NCBI GenBank assembly: GCA_902537575.1 | Contig: CACBBX010000001.1 | Location: 83,967 to 147,966 of the forward strand | Source: an uncultured Pelagibacteraceae bacterium | GTDB lineage: Bacteria > Pseudomonadota > Alphaproteobacteria > Pelagibacterales > Pelagibacteraceae | Direction: 5' to 3' | DNA length: 64,000 nucleotides | Part shown: piece after piece, positions 41,201-50,967 of the stretch | How positions within the stretch are numbered: position 1 is the first letter of the stretch | Layout of the letters: each line of letters begins with the position of its first letter | The notes under the pieces: generated by a model | Told to the model about the DNA's origin: nothing | What the model saw: only the letters and a program-made list of their open reading frames with translations | Database searches by the model: none | Program-made: the position numbers and the translations under genes

Positions 41201-43354
41201 ATGGAATTTTTAAAAAAAAACCCGAAGATATTTCAATGGTTGTTTTTATTAATTGTTTTTTTTGCTTTATGTTTTGCAATCGAAGTCCCAGAAACATATA
41301 AATTTATAAGAGGTCAGGCAGAGTTTGTTAAAGACCCCAATCAAAGCACCTTTGTTTTTGCTGGCAAGGAGGTAAGGTATTATGCTTTTGACGTCTTTTG
41401 GAGATTACCCCCATTACTTGGATGGTTGCCTATATGGATAAATGACTCACTATTTTTCTTAATGAACGACTGGATGCCTATGGAGTTTTGGAATGAAGAC
41501 ACACAAGAATTTAAAACTAGACCTCTACTCTTACAAATAAGTAGAAATTTAACTGCATTTATGACATTTATAATTGAGTTAATTAGAGAGATTTTATTAG
41601 GCGGACTAGAAACTATTGTTGCATTTACAAGTTGGGATTTTATTGACGCTAATCCATGGGCAGAATTACCAGGTTTACCATGGACTATTGTTGCTGCGGG
41701 AGCAACAATATTATCTTATAAATTAAGTGGTAAAGGTTTAGCGATTTTCGCTGGATTAACAATGGTTTACATTTCTATTTTTGGTCAGTGGAAACCGTCT
41801 ATGCAAACTTTATCATTTATTTTAGTTGCAGCGCCATTGTCTTTTATATTTGGACTTGGTCTAGGTATATCTGCATTTAAAAGTAAACGAGTTGAAAAAG
41901 CTCTATATCCAATTCTCTTAGTTATGCAAACCATGCCACAATATGCAGTGCTTGTGCCTGCGCTAGTTTTATTTGGAGTTGGCGATCATGCGGCAGTGAT
42001 TATAACTATGATAGTTGCAATTCCACCAATGATATTATTAACGTTACTAGGATTAAGAGCAATACCACCCGAAGTAATTGAGGCTGGTAGAATGAGCGGA
42101 TGTAACAATTGGCAACTAATGTTCAAGGTTTTAATTCCTACAGCTAGAAGGGATATACTAATTGGAGTTAACCAGGTAATAATGGTTTGTTTTTCAATGG
42201 CGGTTATTTCAGCTTTTATCGGAGCAAAAGGTTTGGGTTTTAATTTATTATTAGCACTTAATCAGCTTAATATTGGATTAGCTTTAGAAGCAGGTTTGTG
42301 TATTAGTCTTATCGCAATATTATTAGATAAAATGTCTTTAGCTTGGGCAAATAAACAAACAGACTATTTTGGTAACCTTACATTCTTTGAAAGGAATAAA
42401 AATACTATATTTTTTATTGGAGCATTTGTTATAGGAATTATTCTTGCTTACATAGGAACTTTTTTATTTAAAGGCACATTTAATTATTTATTTGAAATTC
42501 CACATAATAAAGGAATATCAACAGCGGACTTTTGGAATAAAGGAGTTGATTGGATTTTTGATACATTTTTCGTTTATATAAAAGCATTTAATACATGGCT
42601 AATTCAAGATGTACTCCAGCCTATGCGAGCGCTTTATTTAAGAATGCCTGCTATTGCTACAATAGTTTTAGTAGTTGGAGCTGGTTATTTAATTGGAGGA
42701 GTTAGGTCAGCATTAGTAGTATGTGGCTTAACTTTATTTATAGCATTAAGTCCTTGGTGGGATAGAGCACTTGTAACAACATACATGGCAACTTTTGGTG
42801 TTATTGTTTCTTGTGTAATTGGTTTTACTGTTGGAACCTTATGCTTTCAAAACAAGAGCGCTGCAAAGTTTATGTTAGGTGTTTGTGATATTTTTCAAAC
42901 CTTCCCATCCTTTGTATACTTGATCCCGGTCATGATGCTATTTGGAATAACAGATACGTCAGTACTGATTGCGGTAATTGTTTATGCAACGATACCTGCA
43001 ACTAGATATACAATTGAGGGTCTTAGAAGTGTCCCGGTAGGGCTACATGAAGCGGCAACGATGTCGGGTGTAAACAAATTCCAAAGATTAACAAAAATAG
43101 AGTTCCCATTAGCTTTTCCTCATATGATGCTCGGTTTAAATCAAACAATAGTTTTTGCATTATTTATGGTCATTATTGGTGCATTTATTGGAACAGAGGA
43201 TTTAGGACAATATATCTTGAAGGCCTTATCTGATAAAAATGGAGCTGGCATTGGATTAACACTAGGTATTTGTGTTGCTTTCATAGGTTTAATTTTTGAT
43301 AATTTAATCAGAACTTGGGTAGGTAAAAGAAAAAAACATCTTGGCATAGCATAA
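41201..43354 (+). CDS. tmoV: Fused double-permease of the TMAO/betaine-type ABC importer
   Basis: A 717-residue inner-membrane protein containing two ProW-like permease domains. The first (about residues 165-390) has the ATPase-contact loop EAGRMSGCNNWQLMFKVLIP and AVISAFIGAKGLG. The second (about 480-710) repeats these as HEAATMSGVNKFQRLTKIEF and IIGAFIGTEDLGQYIL. A long N-terminal region with a helix and aromatic periplasmic segments precedes domain 1. The tandem fusion is about twice the length of ProW and gives both halves of the pore in one chain, as in TmoV. It is followed 4 bases later by the glycerol kinase gene. Confidence 0.9.
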   Translation: MEFLKKNPKIFQWLFLLIVFFALCFAIEVPETYKFIRGQAEFVKDPNQSTFVFAGKEVRYYAFDVFWRLPPLLGWLPIWINDSLFFLMNDWMPMEFWNEDTQEFKTRPLLLQISRNLTAFMTFIIELIREILLGGLETIVAFTSWDFIDANPWAELPGLPWTIVAAGATILSYKLSGKGLAIFAGLTMVYISIFGQWKPSMQTLSFILVAAPLSFIFGLGLGISAFKSKRVEKALYPILLVMQTMPQYAVLVPALVLFGVGDHAAVIITMIVAIPPMILLTLLGLRAIPPEVIEAGRMSGCNNWQLMFKVLIPTARRDILIGVNQVIMVCFSMAVISAFIGAKGLGFNLLLALNQLNIGLALEAGLCISLIAILLDKMSLAWANKQTDYFGNLTFFERNKNTIFFIGAFVIGIILAYIGTFLFKGTFNYLFEIPHNKGISTADFWNKGVDWIFDTFFVYIKAFNTWLIQDVLQPMRALYLRMPAIATIVLVVGAGYLIGGVRSALVVCGLTLFIALSPWWDRALVTTYMATFGVIVSCVIGFTVGTLCFQNKSAAKFMLGVCDIFQTFPSFVYLIPVMMLFGITDTSVLIAVIVYATIPATRYTIEGLRSVPVGLHEAATMSGVNKFQRLTKIEFPLAFPHMMLGLNQTIVFALFMVIIGAFIGTEDLGQYILKALSDKNGAGIGLTLGICVAFIGLIFDNLIRTWVGKRKKHLGIA

Positions 43355-43358
43355 AATT

Positions 43359-44837
43359 TTGAAAAAATTTATAATTTCAATTGACCAAGGGACCACATCA
43401 TCTAGAGTAATTCTTTTTGATAGTAAGGCTAAAATAGTTTTTAAATCTCAATTTGAATTTAAACAATATTTTCCTAAAAATGGGTGGGTTGAACATGATC
43501 CTAAAGAAATATGGTCGACAACAATTAAAGCTCTTAAAAAAGTTATAAAAAAAGCTTCTAGATTTAATGGGAAAATTATAAGTATTGGTATAACAAATCA
43601 GAGAGAGACCACTATTATGTGGGATAAAATAACTGGCAATCCAGTTTATAATGCAATTGTTTGGCAGGATAGAAGAACTCAAAAGTATTGTGATTTACTA
43701 AAAAGTAAAAACTATGAAAATAATTTTAGAAAAAAAACTGGTTTATTTATAGATCCATATTTTTCAGCCACTAAAATAAAGTGGATTTTAAATAATGTTC
43801 CACAAACTAAGAGATTAATAAAATCAAATAATCTACTTTTTGGAACAGTAGATACTTTTTTGATTTGGAAACTTACTAATGGTAAACAGCATTTAACAGA
43901 TGCTACAAACGCAAGTAGGACAATGCTTTACAACATTAACAACAATAAATGGGATAAAGAAATTATTAAAAAATTGAAAATTCCTATGAATATTTTACCC
44001 AAAGTTAAAAATTCCATAGACAATTTTGGATATACAGATACAAAAATTATTGGAAAAAAAATTCCTATCTATGCTGTTTTAGGAGATCAGCAAGCGGCAG
44101 CTGTTGGTCAAGCATGTTTTGAAAAAGGCTCGATAAAAAGTACTTATGGCACTGGTGCCTTTGTCATAATGAATACAGGATCAAGCAAAATTCTTTCAAA
44201 TAATAAATTATTAACAACAATATGTTATAGGTTAAATGGTAAGAATACATATGCACTAGAAGGATCAATATTTATTGCAGGAGCAGGTGTGCAATGGCTT
44301 CGAGATAAAATTAAATTAATTAATAATGCCTATGAAACAGAAACAATAGCTAAATCCACAAAAACTAATAATGGAGTTTATGTTGTGCCTGCTTTTAGTG
44401 GTATTGGTGCTCCATATTGGAGATCTGATGCAAGAGGTTTAATTACAGGATTAACTAGAGATAGTGATTGGAAAACTTTAGTAAGAGCAACGGTGGAGTC
44501 AGTAGCTTATCAAAGTTATGATTTATTTCGTTCAATGAGAAGAGATGGTTTGAAAACAAAAATTATTAAAATAGATGGTGGTATGGCGGCTAATAATTGG
44601 TTTTCTCAATTTTTGTCTGACATTATTGATCTTCAAGTAATTAGACCTAAAGTTTTAGAAACCACTGCTCTAGGTGTTGCTGTATTTGCAGGTTACAAAT
44701 CAGGAGTTTTCAAATCTTTAAAAGAAATTACTAGTTTATTGAAAAAAGATAAAGATTTTAAGCCAAAAATCAGCAAGGCAAATAGAAATAATTTGATTAA
44801 AGGTTGGAATTTAGCAATAAAAAGAACCTTAGTTTAA
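43359..44837 (+). CDS. glpK: Glycerol kinase
   Basis: A 492-residue FGGY-family kinase that makes glycerol-3-phosphate from glycerol and ATP. The N-terminus ISIDQGTTSSRVILFDS is the phosphate-binding loop; GITNQRETTIMWDKITGNPV, AIVWQDRRT, GDQQAAAVGQACFEKGSIKS and STYGTGAF follow. The closing GIGAPYWRSDARGLITGLTR is diagnostic for GlpK rather than xylulokinase. Translation starts at TTG (43359-43361), 4 bases after the tmoV stop; no ATG lies nearby in frame. It is the first of a glpK-gpsA pair placed in the TMAO transporter operon. Confidence 0.92.
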   Translation: MKKFIISIDQGTTSSRVILFDSKAKIVFKSQFEFKQYFPKNGWVEHDPKEIWSTTIKALKKVIKKASRFNGKIISIGITNQRETTIMWDKITGNPVYNAIVWQDRRTQKYCDLLKSKNYENNFRKKTGLFIDPYFSATKIKWILNNVPQTKRLIKSNNLLFGTVDTFLIWKLTNGKQHLTDATNASRTMLYNINNNKWDKEIIKKLKIPMNILPKVKNSIDNFGYTDTKIIGKKIPIYAVLGDQQAAAVGQACFEKGSIKSTYGTGAFVIMNTGSSKILSNNKLLTTICYRLNGKNTYALEGSIFIAGAGVQWLRDKIKLINNAYETETIAKSTKTNNGVYVVPAFSGIGAPYWRSDARGLITGLTRDSDWKTLVRATVESVAYQSYDLFRSMRRDGLKTKIIKIDGGMAANNWFSQFLSDIIDLQVIRPKVLETTALGVAVFAGYKSGVFKSLKEITSLLKKDKDFKPKISKANRNNLIKGWNLAIKRTLV

Positions 44838-44845
44838 CTAAAAAT

Positions 44846-45802
44846 ATGAAAAAAATATTAATTATAGGTTCGGGCGCAATGGGAGCAGCGTTTTCCATTC
44901 CTTTATTAGAAAATAATCATAAAGTAACACTTTCAGAACCTTATAATTTGAAGTTACTTAAAAAACTAAGTTCGAAAAAAAAATTTCATCCTGCTTTAAA
45001 AATAAATTTACCAAAAAAATTAGTTATACAGAAATTTTCTTCAGAGATTCTATCTTTCAAATGGGATCTAATTGTTATAGCGGTAAGTTCTATAGGAATA
45101 GACTCTGTCAGCGAACATCTTAAAAACTTTAAAAAGATAACGCCTATTTTAGTTCTAACAAAGGGTTTAAAATTTGATAAAAGCAAAATTATCACAATGA
45201 CAGAGCAGATTAAAAAAAATAATAAAAGATTAAATATATCAGTTTTGAAAGGACCATGTTTAGCTAAAGAGCTATCAAGAAAAGTTAAGAGTTACACTGT
45301 AGTAGCAAATAAAAATATAAAAATTGCTAAAAATATTGGTAGTATAATTTCTACAAATTTTTATAAGACAGAATATTCAACCGATGTTAGAGGTGTAGAG
45401 TTTTCATCAGCAATTAAAAATATCTATTCAATGATTATTGGATCAGGACAAGGAAACAATACTTCATCAGCTTTATTTAGAAAATCTATTGATGAAATGG
45501 AATATTTAATTAAATTTTTTAAAGGAAATAGAGCAACAGTCTATGGGCTTGCAGGACTTGGAGACTTATACGTAAGTGCAGTGGGTGGTCGAAATAGTAA
45601 GATGGGAGAGTATTTAGGAAAAGGAATTACTTTTAAAGAGGCAAAAAAAAGATTTATGAGAGAAGATACAATTGAGGGAGCAGATCTTGCTTTTGAAATA
45701 GCCCCATATATATTAAAAAAAATTAATAATAAAAAAATACCTTTAATGATTGCTTTGTTAAAAGCAATCACCAAAAATAAAAAATTAAAAATAAATTATT
45801 AA
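44846..45802 (+). CDS. gpsA: NAD(P)-dependent glycerol-3-phosphate dehydrogenase
   Basis: A 318-residue GpsA-type enzyme interconverting glycerol-3-phosphate and dihydroxyacetone phosphate. I chose the ATG at 44846; the longer reading would begin inside glpK without similarity. The nucleotide fold is ILIIGSGAMGAAFSIPLLEN, the catalytic region is LKGPCLAKELS with FSSAIKNIYSMIIG (Lys of SAIKN), and GLAGLGDLYVSAVGGRNSKM matches the substrate-binding loop. With glpK this would route glycerol into central metabolism or lipid backbones. The gene ends 2 bases before the converging tmm gene. Confidence 0.85.
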   Translation: MKKILIIGSGAMGAAFSIPLLENNHKVTLSEPYNLKLLKKLSSKKKFHPALKINLPKKLVIQKFSSEILSFKWDLIVIAVSSIGIDSVSEHLKNFKKITPILVLTKGLKFDKSKIITMTEQIKKNNKRLNISVLKGPCLAKELSRKVKSYTVVANKNIKIAKNIGSIISTNFYKTEYSTDVRGVEFSSAIKNIYSMIIGSGQGNNTSSALFRKSIDEMEYLIKFFKGNRATVYGLAGLGDLYVSAVGGRNSKMGEYLGKGITFKEAKKRFMREDTIEGADLAFEIAPYILKKINNKKIPLMIALLKAITKNKKLKINY

Positions 45803-45804
45803 TT

Positions 45805-47136
45805 TTATTTATTTAAAAAAGCTTTCATAGAATCGTCCATTGCTTTTTCCCATGGTGTATGATGAATTGGTGCAACGGAGCCTGTGACAGGTGAAGAAAA
45901 AGATTTATTCCTATAAGTAAGTATATCTTCTACCTTATGGTGCTCCCATTCTTTAAAATTTTCTCTGATTAATTCAAAATCAATTTTTGGATAATCTGAC
46001 ATGCTATGGAGTTCTTTTGTATATTCTGTTTGAAAGTCAATCATTTGATCTGGATTTTCTAGTTTTTCTTCCATTGCAACCCATTTATTTATATCTTTTT
46101 CTATTTCGTCATCATTAGGCATTTTAATTTTACCCATGATAACATCTCTTGCATACCAAGCTTGGCAGTCAAACATATTGAAGGTATGAAATTGATCCTG
46201 CATCCCAAGATATAAAAGTTTATGATTGTTTTGCCAAACAACACCTTTGTATAATTTAGGGGGATATAATCTGTTATGTGTTTTTAACTGCAAATCCTCA
46301 TTTAAGAATGGAAAATGATGAAGATAGCCGGTACATAAAATAATAACATCAGCATCTTGTTCAGTACCATCTTTAAAAATTGCCTTTTTACCTTCAAGTC
46401 TGTCTAAATAATGAACTTCCTTCATTCCTTTCGGCCATTTGAAACCCATTGCATTATTTCTATATCCAATAGTCACACTTTTAGCTCCATATTTATTACA
46501 TTGCAGAGCAACATCTTCAGCTGAATAACTACTTCCAAGAACTATTACATTTTTATTTCTGAATTCTTCTGCGTCTCTAAAATCATGAGAGTGCATTATT
46601 CTTCCTGGAAAAGAATTCATCCCTTTATATTCTGGAATAAATGGTACAGAAAAGTGTCCAGTAGATACGACAACAAAATCAAAATTGTCTACCAAAATTT
46701 TATTATTAGCTTTATCTTGGTAACTAAGTTCAAATTTATTATTTCTAAATACAGTGTTTATAACTCTTGTATTAAATTTAATCTTATTTTTTAAATTTCC
46801 TTTGTTTACTCTGCCAATAATATAATCGTGAAGAACTTCTCTAGGGGGAAAAGAAGGAATTGGCTTCCCAAAATGTTCATCAAATGAATAATCAGCAAAT
46901 TCTAAACATTCTTTTGGTCCATTTGACCACAAGTATCTATACATACTGTTTGGAACAGGATCTCCATATTGATCTGAACCAGTTCTCCAACTGTAATTCC
47001 AAAGACCTCCCCAATTTTCTTGTTTTTCAAAACAAATTATTTCTGGAATTTTTTCACCCTTAACCTCCAGATGCTCGAAAGCTCTTAACATTGATAAACC
47101 ACATGGGCCGGCGCCTATTATTGCAATTTTTGACAT
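45805..47136 (-). CDS. tmm: Trimethylamine monooxygenase (bacterial flavin-containing monooxygenase)
   Basis: A 443-residue FMO that oxidises TMA to TMAO with NADPH and O2, and can also act on DMS. Motifs: FAD loop AIIGAGPCGLSMLRAFE, ENWGGLWNYSWRTGSDQYGD, NGPKECLEFADYSF, the FMO signature FPGRIMHSHDFRDAEEF, NADPH loop VIVLGSSYSAEDVALQC and IILCTGYLHHFPFL. The length and N-terminal pattern match SAR11 and roseobacter Tmm well. It is a single-gene minus-strand unit facing the Fe-ADH gene across a 75-base gap. Its product TMAO is the substrate of Tdm and TmoXWV in the same window. Confidence 0.94.
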   Translation of the reverse strand: MSKIAIIGAGPCGLSMLRAFEHLEVKGEKIPEIICFEKQENWGGLWNYSWRTGSDQYGDPVPNSMYRYLWSNGPKECLEFADYSFDEHFGKPIPSFPPREVLHDYIIGRVNKGNLKNKIKFNTRVINTVFRNNKFELSYQDKANNKILVDNFDFVVVSTGHFSVPFIPEYKGMNSFPGRIMHSHDFRDAEEFRNKNVIVLGSSYSAEDVALQCNKYGAKSVTIGYRNNAMGFKWPKGMKEVHYLDRLEGKKAIFKDGTEQDADVIILCTGYLHHFPFLNEDLQLKTHNRLYPPKLYKGVVWQNNHKLLYLGMQDQFHTFNMFDCQAWYARDVIMGKIKMPNDDEIEKDINKWVAMEEKLENPDQMIDFQTEYTKELHSMSDYPKIDFELIRENFKEWEHHKVEDILTYRNKSFSSPVTGSVAPIHHTPWEKAMDDSMKAFLNK

Positions 47137-47211
47137 TTAATTTCCCTATCTTTAATAATTCTATAAATATATCTTACTAACAAAATAAGAAAATTAAAAT
47201 TATTTTTTGCT

Positions 47212-48369
47212 ATGAAAATTAATTGGAATTATCCAACTTCGATTTGGGTAGGTGAAAACAGGGTAGAGGAAGTATCTAAAGCTTGTAAACAACTTGGGAT
47301 TTCAAACCCACTGTTTGTTACAGACAAAGACTTAATAAATTTAGATATGACTAATAAATTATTAATAAATTTAAAGAAAGAATTTAATCATTTCGTAGTA
47401 TTTTCAAATTTTTTAGGAAATCCTTTTGGAGAAAATGTTGAAGATGGAGTTAAAAATTACAATCAATCACAATGTGATGGGGTTATAGCATTTGGAGGCG
47501 GAAGTGCAATTGATGTTGGAAAAGCAATAGCTTTTATGTGTGGTCAAAAAAGACCCATTTGGGATTTTGAGGATATAGGAGATTACTGGACACGAGCAGA
47601 CAGCTCTAAAATTTCAAAAATTATTGCTATACCTACTACAGCAGGAACAGGCTCAGAAACTGGAAGAGCTTCAGCAATAATTAATAAAAAAACAGGAATA
47701 AAAAAAATAATTTTTCACCCTAAAATATTACCTTCAATAGTGATTTTAGATCCTACTCTCACAATAGATCTTTCTCCAAGGTTAACAGCGGCTACAGGCA
47801 TGGACGCACTAGCACATAATTTGGAGGCATTTTGTGCGCTTGGATTTCATCCTATGGCTGACGGTATAGCTTTAGAAGGCATTAGATTGATAAAGAAATC
47901 TTTAAATGAAGTATATAAAAATGGTCAAAATTTAGATGCTAGATTAGACATGCTTGTTGCATCAACCATGGGTTCAACCGCATTTCAAAAGGGACTAGGT
48001 GCTATACATTCTTTAAGTCACCCTGTTAATGCACAATTTAACGTACATCATGGTTTATCTAATGCAATATTTATGCCTTATGTATTAACTTTTAATAAAA
48101 AAGAAATATCTAATAAAATAATTTCGATATGTGATTATATTGGTATAGAAAAATCATTCGAAAACTTTATTAAATGGATAATGGATTTACGACAAGAATT
48201 AAACATACCTCATAAATTATCAGACGTAATAGATGAAAATAAAATTGATTTAGATATGTTATCTAAAATGGCATTTGAGGATCCATCTACAAACGGAAAC
48301 CCAAAAAAATTGGATATACATCATATTAAGGCCATTTATGAACACAGTATTTCTGGAAACCTTTTTTAA
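47212..48369 (+). CDS. Iron-containing alcohol dehydrogenase
   Basis: A 385-residue group III alcohol dehydrogenase. FGGGSAIDVGKAIAFM binds NAD, and PTTAGTGSETGRASAI follows. The metal ligands are D198 and H202 (GMDALAHNLEAF), H266 (AIHSLSH) and H280 (NVHHGLS), the spacing known from FucO-type enzymes. Candidate substrates are methanol, formaldehyde or short alcohols; an Fe-ADH has been proposed for methanol oxidation in SAR11. It shares a base with the following amidotransferase gene and is divergent from tmm, which supports a C1 role without proving it. Confidence 0.88.
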   Translation: MKINWNYPTSIWVGENRVEEVSKACKQLGISNPLFVTDKDLINLDMTNKLLINLKKEFNHFVVFSNFLGNPFGENVEDGVKNYNQSQCDGVIAFGGGSAIDVGKAIAFMCGQKRPIWDFEDIGDYWTRADSSKISKIIAIPTTAGTGSETGRASAIINKKTGIKKIIFHPKILPSIVILDPTLTIDLSPRLTAATGMDALAHNLEAFCALGFHPMADGIALEGIRLIKKSLNEVYKNGQNLDARLDMLVASTMGSTAFQKGLGAIHSLSHPVNAQFNVHHGLSNAIFMPYVLTFNKKEISNKIISICDYIGIEKSFENFIKWIMDLRQELNIPHKLSDVIDENKIDLDMLSKMAFEDPSTNGNPKKLDIHHIKAIYEHSISGNLF

Positions 48370-49148
48370 TGAAAAATATATTACTTGTTGAGGGAAATTT
48401 AAGAGAAGTCAATCAAGAATTTACTGATAATGGAATCAAAACACATACTGAGAGTTTAAGAGAGAGCCTAGATTATTTTACAAATAATTTATTGATAGAT
48501 ACTGTTAATCCTTCATCTGATAACGATATTTTTAACAAGGTAAAAGATCTTAATAAATATGATGGATTAATTTGGGGCGGAAGTAGCTTAAATATTTATA
48601 GTGACACCGTCGAGATTAGAAGACAAATAGATTTTATGAAAGAATGCCAAAAGAAAGTTAAAAATATCTTAGCAATTTGCTGGGGGCTGCAGGTAGCTGT
48701 GACAGCAGCGGGGGGGGAAGTTCAAAAAGGTAACAACGGAGCTCACAGAGGTATTGCACATGAAATTACAATAAATTCAGATGGATTAAAACATCTTTTG
48801 TATAAAGACAAAATACAAAACTTCAATACACCAGCATTTAATTATGATGAGGTTGTAACTTTACCAAAAGACGCAATTTTACTCTCATCAAATAAAGTTA
48901 ATAAAGTAATGGGTTTAAATTTTAAAACTGAGGTAAGTGATATTTGGGGCATACAATATCACCCTGAAATTACATACGAAAAAATGGTGACTTTAATCAA
49001 TTTTAGAAAAGAAAGACTTCTTCAAAATAAATCTTTCAATAATGAGGAAGATATGATTTCACACATAAAAATTATAGAGGATGAAATAAAAATTTCTAAT
49101 AAAGATTTGAGGATGAGAGAGCTTAGAAACTGGCTAAATTTTATTTAG
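48369..49148 (+). CDS. Class I glutamine amidotransferase-like protein
   Basis: A 259-residue protein of the GuaA/PuuD-like amidotransferase superfamily. The catalytic triad is visible: nucleophile C104 in AICWGLQVAVTAAGG, and H198 with E200 in GIQYHPEITYEKM. It hydrolyses a gamma-glutamyl amide or glutamine; stand-alone members include gamma-glutamyl-GABA hydrolase. No acceptor domain is fused. Coupled to the Fe-ADH gene by a one-base overlap (TAATG), it might act on gamma-glutamylmethylamide or another gamma-glutamyl compound. That is inference from the neighbourhood. It ends 12 bases before the converging fhs gene. Confidence 0.8.
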   Translation: MKNILLVEGNLREVNQEFTDNGIKTHTESLRESLDYFTNNLLIDTVNPSSDNDIFNKVKDLNKYDGLIWGGSSLNIYSDTVEIRRQIDFMKECQKKVKNILAICWGLQVAVTAAGGEVQKGNNGAHRGIAHEITINSDGLKHLLYKDKIQNFNTPAFNYDEVVTLPKDAILLSSNKVNKVMGLNFKTEVSDIWGIQYHPEITYEKMVTLINFRKERLLQNKSFNNEEDMISHIKIIEDEIKISNKDLRMRELRNWLNFI

Positions 49149-49160
49149 TTATATTTTTTA

Positions 49161-50843
49161 TTAAAATAAACCTTCAATTTCACCATCATTGTTTAATTTA
49201 ATTGAGTCTGCAGCAGGAACTCGTGGCAAGCCTGGCATTGTCATTATTTCCCCACACACAACAACTATGAATTCAGCACCAGATGATAATCTCACTTCTC
49301 TTACAGGAAGAACATGACCAGTCGGAGCACCTTTTAAACCAGGATCTGTAGAAAAACTATACTGTGTTTTTGCAATACATACAGGTAGTTTTTTATATCC
49401 TTTTTCTTCAAAGTCTTTTAATTGTTGCCTTACTTTAGTGTCAGCAACAACCTCACTTGCACCATACATTTCTAAAGCAATTTTTTCGATTTTTTTAAAT
49501 AATGATACATCATCTTCATACAAGTATTTAAATGTATTTTTTTTATTATCACAAATATCACTTACGGTTTGTGCTAGCTCTTTTGTACCCTCACTTCCAT
49601 TTGACCAATGTGTGCATTTTGATGCTTTTACCCCTTGAGTTTCACAAAAATCTAATAAAATTTTCATCTCATTATCTGTGTCAGTAATAAAATGATTAAC
49701 AGCTACAGTTACCGGTAACCCAAATTTTCTAATATTATTTATGTGTCTTCTCAAATTAACCAATCCATTTGTTAAGGCAGAGACATTTTCTTTCTTTAAA
49801 TCCTCTTTGTTTACACCACCATGCATTTTAAGAGCTCTAATAGTAGCAACTATCACAACACAATCTGGTTTTATTCCTGACTTCCTACATTTTATATCTA
49901 AAAACTTTTCTGCACCAAGATCTGCTCCAAAGCCGGCTTCTGTTACAACATAATCTGCTAGTTTTAAACCAGCCTTGGTAGCTATTACAGAATTACAACC
50001 ATGAGCTATGTTAGCAAATGGTCCACCGTGTATTATAGCAGGATTATTTTCTAAAGTTTGGGTTACATTTGGTCTAATAGCTTCTTTGAGTAAAACAGTC
50101 ATTGGTCCATGTGCGTTTAAATCTTTTGCCAGTATTGATTTTTTTTCACGAGTGTAACCAATTGTAATGTTTCCTATTCTTTCCTCTAAATCTTTAAGAT
50201 TTGTTGCTAGACAAAATATAGCCATTAATTCTGAAGCAACTGTTATATCAAAACTATCTTGTCTTGGATAACCGTTTGCCACTCCACCTAGATCTACAAT
50301 AACAGATCTTAGAGATCTATCATTCATATCCATTACTCTTCTCCAAACAATTCGTCTTACATCAATGTTAAGTTTATTTCCCCAATAAATATGATTATCT
50401 ATTAAAGCTGATAATAAATTATGAGCTGATGTAATTGCGTGAAAATCTCCAGTGAAATGGAGATTTATCTGTTCCATTGGAACTACTTGGGCATAACCAC
50501 CTCCTGCTGCTCCACCTTTCATACCAAAAGAGGGACCTAAACTTGGTTCTCTCAAACACACAATCGATTTTTTTCCAATTTTGTTAAGACCATCATTCAA
50601 ACCCACTGAAGTTGTCGTTTTTCCTTCGCCTGCAGGTGTGGGTGTAATCGCTGTTACTAATATTAATTTGCCATCTTTATTTTTGAGTTTGTTCAAATAT
50701 TCTAAATTTATTTTAGCTATATGTCTTCCCATAGGACTAAATGCGTAATTTTCATCTGGAACATTTACTTTTGCCAATATTTCTTGTATTGGCTGCATTT
50801 TTGCTTCTCTTGCTATTTGTATGTCTGATTTTATGTCGCTCAT
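49161..50843 (-). CDS. fhs: Formate-tetrahydrofolate ligase
   Basis: A 560-residue enzyme of normal length that interconverts formate, ATP and THF with 10-formyl-THF. The nucleotide loop [16 protein letters not shown] lies at residues 68-82. [25 protein letters not shown]-like [46 protein letters not shown] and ALKMHGGV are signatures. In one-carbon catabolism it can run towards formate and yield ATP. It is divergent from soxBDAG over a 124-base gap, so folate-linked demethylation and formate release are genetic neighbours. Confidence 0.96.
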   Translation of the reverse strand: MSDIKSDIQIAREAKMQPIQEILAKVNVPDENYAFSPMGRHIAKINLEYLNKLKNKDGKLILVTAITPTPAGEGKTTTSVGLNDGLNKIGKKSIVCLREPSLGPSFGMKGGAAGGGYAQVVPMEQINLHFTGDFHAITSAHNLLSALIDNHIYWGNKLNIDVRRIVWRRVMDMNDRSLRSVIVDLGGVANGYPRQDSFDITVASELMAIFCLATNLKDLEERIGNITIGYTREKKSILAKDLNAHGPMTVLLKEAIRPNVTQTLENNPAIIHGGPFANIAHGCNSVIATKAGLKLADYVVTEAGFGADLGAEKFLDIKCRKSGIKPDCVVIVATIRALKMHGGVNKEDLKKENVSALTNGLVNLRRHINNIRKFGLPVTVAVNHFITDTDNEMKILLDFCETQGVKASKCTHWSNGSEGTKELAQTVSDICDNKKNTFKYLYEDDVSLFKKIEKIALEMYGASEVVADTKVRQQLKDFEEKGYKKLPVCIAKTQYSFSTDPGLKGAPTGHVLPVREVRLSSGAEFIVVVCGEIMTMPGLPRVPAADSIKLNNDGEIEGLF

Positions 50844-50967
50844 TAGAGTTCTTTTTTAAATATTTGGTTGCACGATTAGTATCTCTTTTTATTGCCTTTG
50901 GAAACTTCTAAAAAATATATATAAAAAAAATAAGAACTATTTATATTCTTTGTTATAAAATTAGATA
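50844..50967. promoter_or_regulatory. Divergent promoter region of fhs and soxBDAG
   Basis: A 124-base AT-rich gap must hold promoters for both directions. A possible soxB promoter is TTGGAA with TATAAA 16 bases on (about 50898-50925). I see no folded leader resembling a riboswitch. There is no clear ribosome-binding site before soxB. Confidence 0.35.

Noticed and set aside
44804..44845. Upstream start for gpsA.
   Set aside because: It would begin inside glpK and add residues without family similarity; the ATG at 44846 is followed at once by the dinucleotide-binding fold.
50844..50967. Riboswitch (SAM- or THF-type) before fhs or soxB.
   Set aside because: I could not find any paired stem set or conserved core in this AT-rich gap.
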